Source: Planctomyces sp. (GTDB lineage Bacteria; Planctomycetota; Planctomycetia; Planctomycetales; Planctomycetaceae). Taken from it: a DNA stretch of 14,566 nucleotides. Position numbers and translations under genes: made by a program. Every line of letters begins with the position of its first letter. The first letter of the stretch is position 1. Where the stretch lies: positions 1 to 14,566 of the forward strand of contig SYLK01000688.1 in NCBI GenBank assembly GCA_005809115.1, in the 5' to 3' direction. The notes below the pieces were generated by a model. It did no database searches, had not been told where the DNA came from, and saw only the letters and a list, made by a program, of their open reading frames with translations. Below are positions 7,758 through 14,566 of the stretch, one piece after another.

Positions 7758-8554
7758 GTCGATCCGCTGGACCGACAGAAACCGACGATGACTCTGTCAC
7801 ATCCGAAATGCTTCTGCAGCTGTTCGACCAGGACATGGCCTGCCTGATCGACATCAGCACTGGATTCCAGACGGGACACGATTTCGGTCAGTGCGGCCAT
7901 CCGTCGGGATTCTGCCGCATGCTGGCGGCAACGTGCTTCAGCATCCCATCGCGCCATATTTGCTGCGGCCAGCTGCAGAACGGTCACAGCAATCGCAGGG
8001 ACCTCTGTCGCAGGGGAAAATACCGTAACAAGGCAGACCGCGTTGCGACTCGGGACGGGAGTTGCCACGACACCTGCCGGTGGCGGCCCCGAAGCGAAGG
8101 CCGTTACGGACCTGCCAGTGTCCGCCGCCTGCACAGCAGTGTCGTGGCACACCGCCAGCAGTGCCGCATCGACATTGTCACGGCCCGCCAGGTGCCTCGG
8201 GGCCAGCTGGTCGGCGACTCCCTGTGCACCCACCGTCTGCAGGGCAATCCAGTCGGCCTCAAGTCTGACGGCAACCAGCTGGGCCAGCTGAGTCAGCAGC
8301 TGTTCCTCGCCGATCGCACGTGCCAGTACCTGTGTAAGTTCCGCCTGAATTCCGGCGACGCTGGCCCGCCACGACTCCACCGATTTCGGACCGCCGGCAC
8401 GACCAGGATTCTGCGCCCGCCACGGCAGACGGGAGGGCGAGTCCGCTGAAACGGGAGGTTGTCCAGGACCGATCCCGGGGGTGTGGACCGCCGTCGCGAT
8501 TCCGGCCGCGCAACTTTTCCGTTCGTCACACGACGCGCGATTTTCAGCGATCAC
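7754..8554 (-). CDS. GAF-HlyD adaptor, N-terminal part ending at the in-frame TGA
   Basis: The start is GTG 8554, five bases after a strong GGAGG (8564-8560) and overlapping the end of the adaptor gene upstream by 11 bases. The frame is open to 8623, but that extension lies inside the upstream gene. The product to the TGA is 266 residues. Residues about 1-50 are a Pro/Ser-rich, unconserved head. About 55-195 form a GAF-like region (LVAVRLEADWIAL, then AVCLVTVFSP). A helical linker follows, and from about 215 a second GAF domain starts (LTEIVSRLESSADVDQAGHVL, HFGCDRVIVGF). It is cut off mid-domain at GFCRSSGST. The rest of that domain lies in frame just downstream, followed by a transmembrane helix and HlyD adaptor. 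If translation stops here, the product is soluble, half-folded and unconnected to the envelope. Probably one gene broken by a nonsense codon, or a sequence error. Confidence 0.75.
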   Translation of the reverse strand: MIAENRASCDERKSCAAGIATAVHTPGIGPGQPPVSADSPSRLPWRAQNPGRAGGPKSVESWRASVAGIQAELTQVLARAIGEEQLLTQLAQLVAVRLEADWIALQTVGAQGVADQLAPRHLAGRDNVDAALLAVCHDTAVQAADTGRSVTAFASGPPPAGVVATPVPSRNAVCLVTVFSPATEVPAIAVTVLQLAAANMARWDAEARCRQHAAESRRMAALTEIVSRLESSADVDQAGHVLVEQLQKHFGCDRVIVGFCRSSGST

Positions 8555-9458
8555 GCCGTCCTCCGGTTTCCCGCGTACTGAGCGCACCCGGAAAAGTCTG
8601 TCCTGCGACCGAGTCTCCCGCAACGTCAGGTGAACCTCCGGACGGAAGCATGCGGCAGATTGCGCCGCATGGCAGCTTCGCCTCAGGATTGGGCAGCCGG
8701 ACCCGCACGCGGACCGTGCTGCTTTGCGGGTCAGCCGTCGGGGACACGAACTCGACGATGCCCGTCACGGGCTCGCGGCTGTCGCCGATGTAAAGAGGGA
8801 CCGGGTGATTCACCACCAGCTCTCGCCCCATCTCCATCGGGACAGGCAGAATGACGTGCAGCGGATCCAGCTGTACCACCTTGAGAATCACCGGATCATT
8901 CGGGGAAACGAATTCTCCCACGTCCTTGTAGACAAACGTGACGACTCCATTGATGGGCGAGACGACTCGACGCAGTCTGAGCTGCGCTTCGATGCGCTGC
9001 CGTTCGAGGGTTCTCATCCGGAGTTCATCCTCAACGGACTCCAGAGTGGCCTCGGCAATTTCCCTCTGAGCGCGTGTCCGATCGACTTCCTGCTGCGACG
9101 CGTGGTTTCGTTCCTGCAGCTCGTGCAGTTTTTCCAGCCTGGCGGTGTGCAGCCGAAGCTCAGCCAGCGCAGCATTGCGTCGGCCCCGGGCATCCATCGC
9201 GGATTCCGCCATCAGCAGCGACACTTTCAATACCTCATCATCCAGGCTCCCGAGGATCTGGCCGGCGGTGACCACATCGCCCTCCTGCACCTGAATTCGC
9301 ACCAGCGTGCCCGATTCCGCCGCGGCGACGTCGATGTCGTGACTGGGTTCCGTATACGCCGTAATTTCCGCGGCGTCCGACGAACAGGAGAGCGCGATGG
9401 CCAGGCCAGTCAGAACAACGGGCCACCGCAGAGCCGAATGAGCAGCAGACTGTGACAT
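8544..9458 (-). CDS. Periplasmic HlyD/RND-type adaptor (membrane fusion protein)
   Basis: ATG 9458 gives 304 residues and places a signal peptide at the front (SALRWPVVLTGLAIAL, then SCSSDAAE). A start at 9578 would overlap the SecA-like gene and bury this signal, so I rejected it. The ribosome site is weak (GGAC about ten bases upstream), so coupling to the gene before it is likely. Domains: first lipoyl half at about 42-75 (VAAAESGTLVRIQVQEGDVVTAG), a long alpha-helical hairpin at about 78-165 rich in Glu/Arg/Leu, second lipoyl half (VVSPINGVVTFVYKDVGEFVSPNDP), and a beta-barrel region (VILPVPMEMGRELV). A Cys sits at the end of the hydrophobic stretch, but ALSC is not a good lipobox. Likely periplasmic, linking an inner-membrane component to the TolC-like channel. 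Its last codons overlap the GAF-HlyD start. Confidence 0.88.
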   Translation of the reverse strand: MSQSAAHSALRWPVVLTGLAIALSCSSDAAEITAYTEPSHDIDVAAAESGTLVRIQVQEGDVVTAGQILGSLDDEVLKVSLLMAESAMDARGRRNAALAELRLHTARLEKLHELQERNHASQQEVDRTRAQREIAEATLESVEDELRMRTLERQRIEAQLRLRRVVSPINGVVTFVYKDVGEFVSPNDPVILKVVQLDPLHVILPVPMEMGRELVVNHPVPLYIGDSREPVTGIVEFVSPTADPQSSTVRVRVRLPNPEAKLPCGAICRMLPSGGSPDVAGDSVAGQTFPGALSTRETGGRRDR

Positions 9459-9558
9459 GATCGAGTGTCCGACAGAACAGGACATGACAAACCGGGAGAC
9501 GACAAAACCGCCGAGGCGAGCTGCACAAGCCGAAATGACCACGGAGGAATTTACGGAA

Positions 9559-11466
9559 TCAGGGATCACGCGCACCACGCGTCAGCAGCTGATCGCGTGC
9601 CAGATCATGGCGGAGCAGTGCTGCGCGCGCCGCATACCGAGCTCGCTCCGCTCCCTGCTGCACGCGCCGCAGACAGCCGGACAGATCGGCGTGGACTTCA
9701 CCCGTGCGATCGGCACTCCGGAGCATCGGTTTCCTGAGCCACGCTCCGAACAGCCGGACCACGGCGTCGTCGCATGACAGGTAGACCTGCGCCGTGCCGG
9801 GATCTCCCTGTCGTCCACACCGTCCGATCAGCTGACGGTCGCCGCGAAAAGAGTCATGTGGTTCACTCACGATCACATGCAGGCCCCCCAGTGCATGAAC
9901 TCCGTCCCCGAGTCGGATATCGGTACCGCGACCAGCCATATTCGTCGAAACGGTGATTGCGCCTGTCTGTCCGGCAGCCGAAATAATCTGTGCTTCATCG
10001 GCATCCTGTCTTCCGTTCAGCAACTGCAGCGACAAACCCCGCTGACGCAGGTCGTCCGCCAGACACTCACTCTCGGCAATGCTGCGTGTCGCCAGCAGAA
10101 TCGGGCGGCCCGAGCGATGGATCGTCTCGACATCGGAAACGATGGCCGCCCGTCGGGCGTCTGCACTGCAGAAACATCGCATTCGCCGGACCTGCCGCCG
10201 GGCCGGAATTCGCGGGGGAATCACCCTGACCGTCGCACCATAGACCGTATGGAATTCCCGTTCACAGCCGGCTGCCGTGCCGGTCATTCCGGCCAGCCGG
10301 TCATACATTCGAAAGAATCGCTGACGAGTGATTCGCGCCAGCACGTGTTTTTCCGCCGTGATCCGCAGATTTTCCTTTGCTTCGATCGCCTGGTGCAGCC
10401 CGTCTCTCCATGTGCGATCCGCAAAGATCCGGCCCGTGCCCGCGTCGACGATCTGCACGGAGTTGTCTCTGACAATGTAATGCATGTCGCGGTGAAACAG
10501 GAATTCGGCCTGCAGAGCCTGCTCGACGTATTCCGACCAGGGGCGTCGCAGCTGTTTCGCCGGAATCACAAGATCATGCGAATATATCCTGTCCGTCCCC
10601 TGCGCGGTAAGTTCCAGGACTCCGACCGTCGGCAGGAAGCGAAAGTCCCGATCCGGCTGGAGGTCCGCCAGCAGACCTCGGACCATGCGATGCACAGCAG
10701 CATCTTCAGCATCGGCCGTCGGACTGGCACACAGAATCAGCGGAGATCCCGCTTCGTCCAGCAGCACATTGTCGGCCTCATCAATGATGGCAAATGCACG
10801 ACTTCGCTGCATGACTGACGAGCCGCTGCGGAACTGCCCGCGGAGGCGCTTCAGCAGCAGCTCACCCGGCCGATCACAGCCGGACTTTCGCAGTTCGATC
10901 TGATCACGCAGATAGTCGAAACCAAACTCGCTGGCGGTGCCATAGGTGATCTCACTGCGGTACGCCGCGAATTTTTCCCCGAGCGCGCATTGCTCCGGCA
11001 GAACCGCCACGGACAGTCCCAGTGCTTCATACACCGGACGGAGCTGCTCACAGTCACGCCGTGCCAGGTACTGATTCGGTGTGACAACGTGGACGCCCCG
11101 TCCGGTGAGTCCTCGCAGCACTGCCGCCGGGACAGCCGCAAAGGTCTTGCCTTCGCCCGTCTGCATTTCGACAATTCTTCCGGCAGCCAGGGCGAGTGCG
11201 GCCTGCAGCTGAACACCGTGCAGGTGGATTCCCAGAGTTCGGCGGAGTGCCTCAGCAGACAGTGCGAACGAGTCGACCAGAATATCGTCCTCGGCGTCAT
11301 CACGACGCGACAGCACATCGCGCAGACCGTCTGCCAGCAATACCAGGCGGTGGTCGTCCAGGTCCTGCAGCCGGTTGGCGGACCTGCGGATCCGGAAGAT
11401 CAGATCGTCACTGCGATGATCTCCGCCTCCCTGGAACAAGGGACTGATCCGTGCTGCCAGTTTCAT
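9559..11466 (-). CDS. Short SecA-like translocase ATPase
   Basis: 635 residues from ATG 11466, overlapping the TolC-like gene stop in an ATGA, which suggests translational coupling. Both motor domains of SecA are present: HGVQLQAALAL then Walker A MQTGEGKT (101-108), NQYLARRD, YGTASEFGFDYLRD, Walker B IIDEADNVLLDEA (DEAD 229-232), a preprotein-crosslinking-like part (VEQALQAEFLFHRDMHYIVRD, about 314-334), AGMTGTA (392-398), TNMAGRGTDI (508-517) and GRCGRQGDPG (548-557). Housekeeping SecA is about 850-950 residues. Here the chain ends about 75 residues after GRQGDPG, so the helical scaffold/wing region is largely missing and no C-terminal zinc motif is seen. It is therefore an accessory SecA-like protein rather than the main SecA. 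Its place between channel and adaptor genes suggests it powers a dedicated export route, with either the general SecYEG pore or another partner. ATPase call is secure; partner is inference. Confidence 0.9.
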   Translation of the reverse strand: MKLAARISPLFQGGGDHRSDDLIFRIRRSANRLQDLDDHRLVLLADGLRDVLSRRDDAEDDILVDSFALSAEALRRTLGIHLHGVQLQAALALAAGRIVEMQTGEGKTFAAVPAAVLRGLTGRGVHVVTPNQYLARRDCEQLRPVYEALGLSVAVLPEQCALGEKFAAYRSEITYGTASEFGFDYLRDQIELRKSGCDRPGELLLKRLRGQFRSGSSVMQRSRAFAIIDEADNVLLDEAGSPLILCASPTADAEDAAVHRMVRGLLADLQPDRDFRFLPTVGVLELTAQGTDRIYSHDLVIPAKQLRRPWSEYVEQALQAEFLFHRDMHYIVRDNSVQIVDAGTGRIFADRTWRDGLHQAIEAKENLRITAEKHVLARITRQRFFRMYDRLAGMTGTAAGCEREFHTVYGATVRVIPPRIPARRQVRRMRCFCSADARRAAIVSDVETIHRSGRPILLATRSIAESECLADDLRQRGLSLQLLNGRQDADEAQIISAAGQTGAITVSTNMAGRGTDIRLGDGVHALGGLHVIVSEPHDSFRGDRQLIGRCGRQGDPGTAQVYLSCDDAVVRLFGAWLRKPMLRSADRTGEVHADLSGCLRRVQQGAERARYAARAALLRHDLARDQLLTRGARDP

Positions 11467-13328
11467 CGGGGTACCATTCCCGCGCGAGGCTCGTCGAACC
11501 TGAGCAGCGTTCCCATGGCCTTCTTCAGACGGACCAGCGCTACGGAGTAGCTGACTTGCGCCCGCACAAACTCGGTCTCCACATCGGCCAGCCTTTCCTG
11601 TGAGTCCAGCAGATCTTCCAGGAGCAGCGTGGCGGAATCGTCAATCCCGGGCAGCATCTGCCAGCGATCCACGAGGTACCTTTTCTCATTGTCAGCGGCC
11701 ACCATCGATTCATACTTTCCCACCATCTCGCGACGCGACGTTTCCACCTCGCGCACCGCGATCTCCGTTTCCGTCAGCGACTGCTCAACGGTCTGTCGAA
11801 ACTGACTTGTGGCTCTGATCATTTCCCACTGTCGCCGCTCCAGACGGGCTCGTGCGGCCCGGTTTCCCAGAGGAACCTCAAACTGCACTCCGGCCGTATA
11901 TCCGGGACGCCCGGCCGCAAACTGGTTGCCGTAAGCACCAAACACCGCGCTGTTCGCATCCAGCCCTGCGACGTACGTACTGACGATCAGGTCGAGCTTC
12001 GGCAGGATTTCATTCCTGGCGACACCCAGTCGGGTCGTGGTCGTCCGCATGCTGCGAATGGCACGCGAGATATCCGGTCGGTTCAGCAGGGCCGTCTGCA
12101 GGCCATCCCGCATGGAAACGACAACCTCACTGGTGGCCGGTGTGTCGCGTGGCGTCAGCTCGGCACCACCGGCGTTCAGGAGTTCAGGATCATTGACCAG
12201 CAACCGCAGCTGCGATTCCGCGTTCCGGACCGAAGTGACCGCCCGCGCGAGCTGCGAACGCCGACTGGCAACGGCCGCTCGGGTTCGCAGAACCTGACGC
12301 TCCAGCACGTCCAGCTCCTGTCGCCCGGTCAGAATACTCAGGATATTCACCGCTTCCTGACAGACCTTCCCGCGCTGCAGAAATTCCGCGCGTGCTCGAA
12401 AGAGTTCCCAGTAGGCTTCCGTGACGCGGAACAGGTGTTCCTGCAGTTCTTCGACCACCTCGTCTTCGGCAGAATGCGTGTCAATCCTCGCCAGCACAAT
12501 CCGGCTCTGATTGTAGACTGGCCCCGAACCGTTCATCAGTGGATGAGTATAGCTCAATTCCAGCCGGGTGGTGGCCTGAGGATTGGGAACCAGGAAGACG
12601 GAGTTATTCCTCTGCGTCCCCAGCCTCTGTGCCAGCTCCAGCTCACCGCCGGAATCACTGCGACGCCGCAACCCTCCATCGGCGGACCAGCGCTGAACCG
12701 TATATCGCTCACTGTTGTTACCTGTCGTCAGGGTATTGCCGACCGGGTCATTCAGGTCGTCCCAGGTCGTGTTCAGAAACGACCGCCAGTCAAACTGCGC
12801 CTGCTCCTCCACCAGTACCGTGCGCCGAATCTGTGGTTCGACAGTCACGGCCTGGAGGTGTGACGAATGTTCCAGGGCGCTGTTGACCAGAGCGTCCAGT
12901 CCCACCGAGAATGACTCAGGCGAAATCCCCGTTCGTCGTCCCACATGGGCGGTCCACCACGGAGCGTACTCCGGCGGCAGACCGGACGAGTTCAGGTCCC
13001 TGTGCTCGGCCGACACTTCCGGAACGTTTTCGCTGCGCAGCAGATAGGGGGTGATCCATCCCTGGGCGTCCCAGTCGCCGTTGGCCCGGCACCACGGAAG
13101 TGCGGGTGTATAAATGCGACACGTCGGCGGAACGAATTCATTTGCCGGGAGCGCTGCTGCTGGAAGTACCGCGTCGTCAGCCGACTGAGGGTTCTCCTCC
13201 CGGGGAAAACTATGTATCGGCTCTGCTGTATCCGGCTGCACTCTCAGCGTGTCCTGTGATACGGCAGGCGGCATCGGCACAGTCAGCACTGACAACACCG
13301 CTGCGATAATTCCGGCGAATCGTTTCAT
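11463..13328 (-). CDS. TolC-like outer-membrane channel protein
   Basis: ATG 13328 gives 621 residues and opens with a clear signal peptide (KRFAGIIAAVLSVLTVPMPPAVSQ). An ATG at 13349 would add seven residues and has no ribosome site; AGG lies about nine bases before the chosen start. After the signal comes an unusual extension of about 110 residues, with two Cys flanking RIYTPALPW and a Trp-rich part. The outer-membrane-efflux repeats follow: SVGLDALVNSALEHSSHL, a strand-rich stretch ending RLELSYTHPLMNGSG, long helices (VEELQEHLFRVTEAYWELFRA), then a second copy around RPDISRAIRSMRTTTTRLGVARNEILPKLDLIVST and VQFEVPLGNRAARAR, and final coiled helices. Members form trimeric outer-membrane channels used by type I secretion and efflux pumps. 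First gene of the five-gene cluster. Stop overlaps the next start. Longer than typical TolC (about 470-500) because of the N-terminal extension. Confidence 0.9.
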   Translation of the reverse strand: MKRFAGIIAAVLSVLTVPMPPAVSQDTLRVQPDTAEPIHSFPREENPQSADDAVLPAAALPANEFVPPTCRIYTPALPWCRANGDWDAQGWITPYLLRSENVPEVSAEHRDLNSSGLPPEYAPWWTAHVGRRTGISPESFSVGLDALVNSALEHSSHLQAVTVEPQIRRTVLVEEQAQFDWRSFLNTTWDDLNDPVGNTLTTGNNSERYTVQRWSADGGLRRRSDSGGELELAQRLGTQRNNSVFLVPNPQATTRLELSYTHPLMNGSGPVYNQSRIVLARIDTHSAEDEVVEELQEHLFRVTEAYWELFRARAEFLQRGKVCQEAVNILSILTGRQELDVLERQVLRTRAAVASRRSQLARAVTSVRNAESQLRLLVNDPELLNAGGAELTPRDTPATSEVVVSMRDGLQTALLNRPDISRAIRSMRTTTTRLGVARNEILPKLDLIVSTYVAGLDANSAVFGAYGNQFAAGRPGYTAGVQFEVPLGNRAARARLERRQWEMIRATSQFRQTVEQSLTETEIAVREVETSRREMVGKYESMVAADNEKRYLVDRWQMLPGIDDSATLLLEDLLDSQERLADVETEFVRAQVSYSVALVRLKKAMGTLLRFDEPRAGMVPR

Positions 13329-13444
13329 CGAATACGACCTGAACGGCATCCATGCACTGGTGACTTCGACCTGTTTGTGTGGAATCGGAGAATCATCAGC
13401 CGGGACGTAAGGCGCTCGGTCTTAATCTGAGAAGAGATCCATTA

Positions 13445-13457
13445 CATGAGTCATGAC
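13445..13457. promoter_or_regulatory. Overlapping small palindromes, possible operator
   Basis: CATGAGTCATG (13445-13455) is symmetric about its central G, and GTCATGAC (13450-13457) is a perfect 8-bp palindrome overlapping it. They lie in the divergent intergenic region, where a shared regulator could bind. The sites are short and could be chance. Confidence 0.2.
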
Positions 13458-13514
13458 TTAACGATATTTCTGTCTCGCGCAGCGCCCGTTTGTCTGTCGG
13501 TCGCGTCTGCATCC

Positions 13515-13543
13515 AAAAACAACTGCCGATCTGAAACGGCAGT
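13515..13543 (-). terminator. Hairpin followed by T-run, possible attenuator or terminator
   Basis: ACTGCCG (13522-13528) and CGGCAGT (13537-13543) form a perfect 7-bp stem with an 8-base loop. Read on the minus strand, the hairpin is followed at once by TGTTTTTGG, as in intrinsic terminators. It points toward the TolC-like gene. If that gene's promoter lies further right, this would sit in its leader and could act as an attenuator. On the plus strand there is no such T-run. Confidence 0.45.
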
Positions 13544-13702
13544 CTATGTTTCTCTGCGCGCCTTGAGTGGTAGTCCGCGGGACATCGCCACTTCGTGACC
13601 GCGCTGATCGTGCGGCCTTTCTGTCGCAACAGGATCCGATCCTGCTGTCCGGAAGCCCACGCCGTGGATGTGTTCAGACGGCTGTTTACCCTGGAAACAA
13701 CC

Positions 13703-14566
13703 ATGCGATACCGCGTGCAGCAAACGATTCAGCGGGGACATTTCCTGCTGGGTGAGCTGTGCGCGATGGCCGGCGAGCTGCTGGCACTGAGTGATCACCC
13801 GACCCGCGGGTTAACCCTGATTCAGCTCGAGTCTCGCGTTCTGCTGAGCGCGGCGCCCCTGATGGTGCCGGCAGAAGTGCAGACAGCAGACAGCGGCATC
13901 ACTCCCGACGTCGGGTACCCGGCAGCGGGCCAGATCCACGGGGATCTCCCTGACGCCTCTCCGGCATCCGTGGCCCGCGACTCATCCACACTGACGGACG
14001 CTGACCGGGCGGCGACTCGCGAGCTGGTTTTCATTGATGCGGGAATCACGGATCATGCACGTCTGGTCGACGATCTGCGGAACAGTACGGATCAACAGCG
14101 TGCATTGGACGTCTATCTGCTCGACAGTCAGCGCAACGGGATCGAGCAGATCAGTGCCGTGATTGCGGGCTATTCCCACCTGGACGCTGTCCATCTGGTT
14201 TCCCACGGCGAGGAAGGGCGCATCAGTCTGGGTAACGTCTGGCTCAGCAGCCAGAATCTGAATCAGTATGCAACTGAGATTGCCGGCTGGAAGACGTCGC
14301 TGCGGGACGGAGCCGATCTGCTGCTTTACGGCTGCGATCTGGCGGCTACCAAAGGAGGGCAGACATTTGTTGAAGCGCTTAGCGCGCTCAGTGGCTGCGA
14401 CGTCGCGGTGAGCAGTGACGATACCGGCCACGCGCAATACGGGGGGGACTGGGATCTGGAGTTCAGCACAGGATCGATCGAATCAACAGTTGCCTTCAGT
14501 GCGGCAACTCAGCAGCAGTGGGAAGGCAAGCTGGCTGTCATCACCGTGAACACACTGGGCGACGTC
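13703..14566 (+). CDS. Start of a large DUF4347 surface protein with LEPR-XLL-like motif (3' end outside window)
   Basis: The frame is open from 13574 to the right edge without a stop. ATG 13703 is preceded by GGAAA with five bases between, giving 288 residues in the window. GTG 13664, eight bases after GGAAG, is a real alternative that would add FRRLFTLETT. At residues 42-52 lies LESRVLLSAAP, an LEPR-XLL-like motif found near the N-terminus of giant surface proteins. After a Pro/Ala/Asp-rich linker, DUF4347 runs from about residue 112 (ELVFIDAGI) through DVYLLDSQRNGIEQI, HLVSHGEEG (His168), DLLLYGCDLA (Cys211), SSDDTGHAQYGGDWDLE to QQQWEGKL. ITVNTLGDV then begins what looks like a beta-helix or other adhesin-type repeat. 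There is no classical signal peptide. Such proteins usually run to thousands of residues and are exported to the surface. Divergent from the export cluster and a likely substrate of it. Confidence 0.82.
   Translation, partial: MRYRVQQTIQRGHFLLGELCAMAGELLALSDHPTRGLTLIQLESRVLLSAAPLMVPAEVQTADSGITPDVGYPAAGQIHGDLPDASPASVARDSSTLTDADRAATRELVFIDAGITDHARLVDDLRNSTDQQRALDVYLLDSQRNGIEQISAVIAGYSHLDAVHLVSHGEEGRISLGNVWLSSQNLNQYATEIAGWKTSLRDGADLLLYGCDLAATKGGQTFVEALSALSGCDVAVSSDDTGHAQYGGDWDLEFSTGSIESTVAFSAATQQQWEGKLAVITVNTLGDV

Larger units (their letters stand above)
13329..13702. promoter_or_regulatory. Divergent intergenic region between export cluster and DUF4347 gene
   Basis: About 374 bp separate the TolC-like start (13328, minus) from the chosen DUF4347 start (13703, plus), so promoters for both directions are expected here. 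I cannot name any with confidence. Visible elements are overlapping symmetrical sites around TGAGTCA and GTCATGAC (13445-13457) and a hairpin with a T-run on the minus strand (13515-13543). No conserved small gene is apparent. Confidence 0.5.

Noticed and set aside
7601..8449. 282-residue open frame on the plus strand
   Set aside because: It lies opposite the GAF-HlyD gene, whose domains are clear. The translation has no recognisable family and is Arg/Cys/His-rich, as shadow frames in GC-rich DNA are.
9459..9578. Adaptor gene start at 9578
   Set aside because: It would overlap the SecA-like gene and place 40 unconserved residues before an evident signal peptide at 9458.
9856..10818. 320-residue open frame on the plus strand
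   Set aside because: It is antisense to the SecA-like gene, whose motor motifs are all in the minus frame. No family resemblance.
4392..13328. General reassignment of TGA to an amino acid
   Set aside because: TGA ends the DUF1501, secreted repeat, J-like/MshEN, TolC-like, SecA-like and adaptor genes at the expected places, so it is a normal stop in this genome.

Overview
The window is GC-rich bacterial DNA, most likely from a planctomycete. Three things point there: a DUF1501 protein, a protein that starts with the planctomycete-style 'PPDYYTLL' J-like module, and a giant surface protein whose N-terminus carries an LEPR-XLL-like motif (LESRVLLSAAP) followed by DUF4347. Coding density is high. 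TGA is the stop codon of eight of the nine genes whose end is visible; the creatininase gene uses TAA.

Left part, about 1-4363, all on the + strand: the 3' part of a DUF1501 gene; a secreted, repeat-bearing protein of DUF6263-like type; a creatininase-family amidohydrolase; and a membrane-anchored protein joining a J-like module to a MshEN/GspE-N-like domain. These four genes do not form an obvious pathway.

Middle and right part, 13328 down to 4392, all on the - strand: a compact gene cluster with overlapping or closely spaced genes. In order of transcription these are a TolC-like outer-membrane channel, a short SecA-like ATPase, a periplasmic HlyD-type adaptor, a GAF-HlyD adaptor reading frame interrupted by one in-frame TGA, and a PqqD-like/M50 protease/HlyD fusion. 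No ABC transporter or RND pump is encoded here. Together the products could span the whole envelope: a SecA-like motor, inner-membrane protease and adaptors, periplasmic adaptors and an outer-membrane channel.

Far right, from about 13703 on the + strand and running off the window: the beginning of a large DUF4347 surface protein. It is divergent from the cluster across about 375 bp of non-coding DNA. I infer that the five-gene cluster is a dedicated export system and that this protein is a likely substrate.

The points most worth checking are the export cluster as a system, the single TGA inside the GAF-HlyD frame (it lies in a perfect 12-bp palindrome), the PqqD-M50-HlyD fusion, and a hairpin followed by a T-run in the divergent intergenic region. 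I found no tRNA, rRNA, CRISPR array or insertion sequence.
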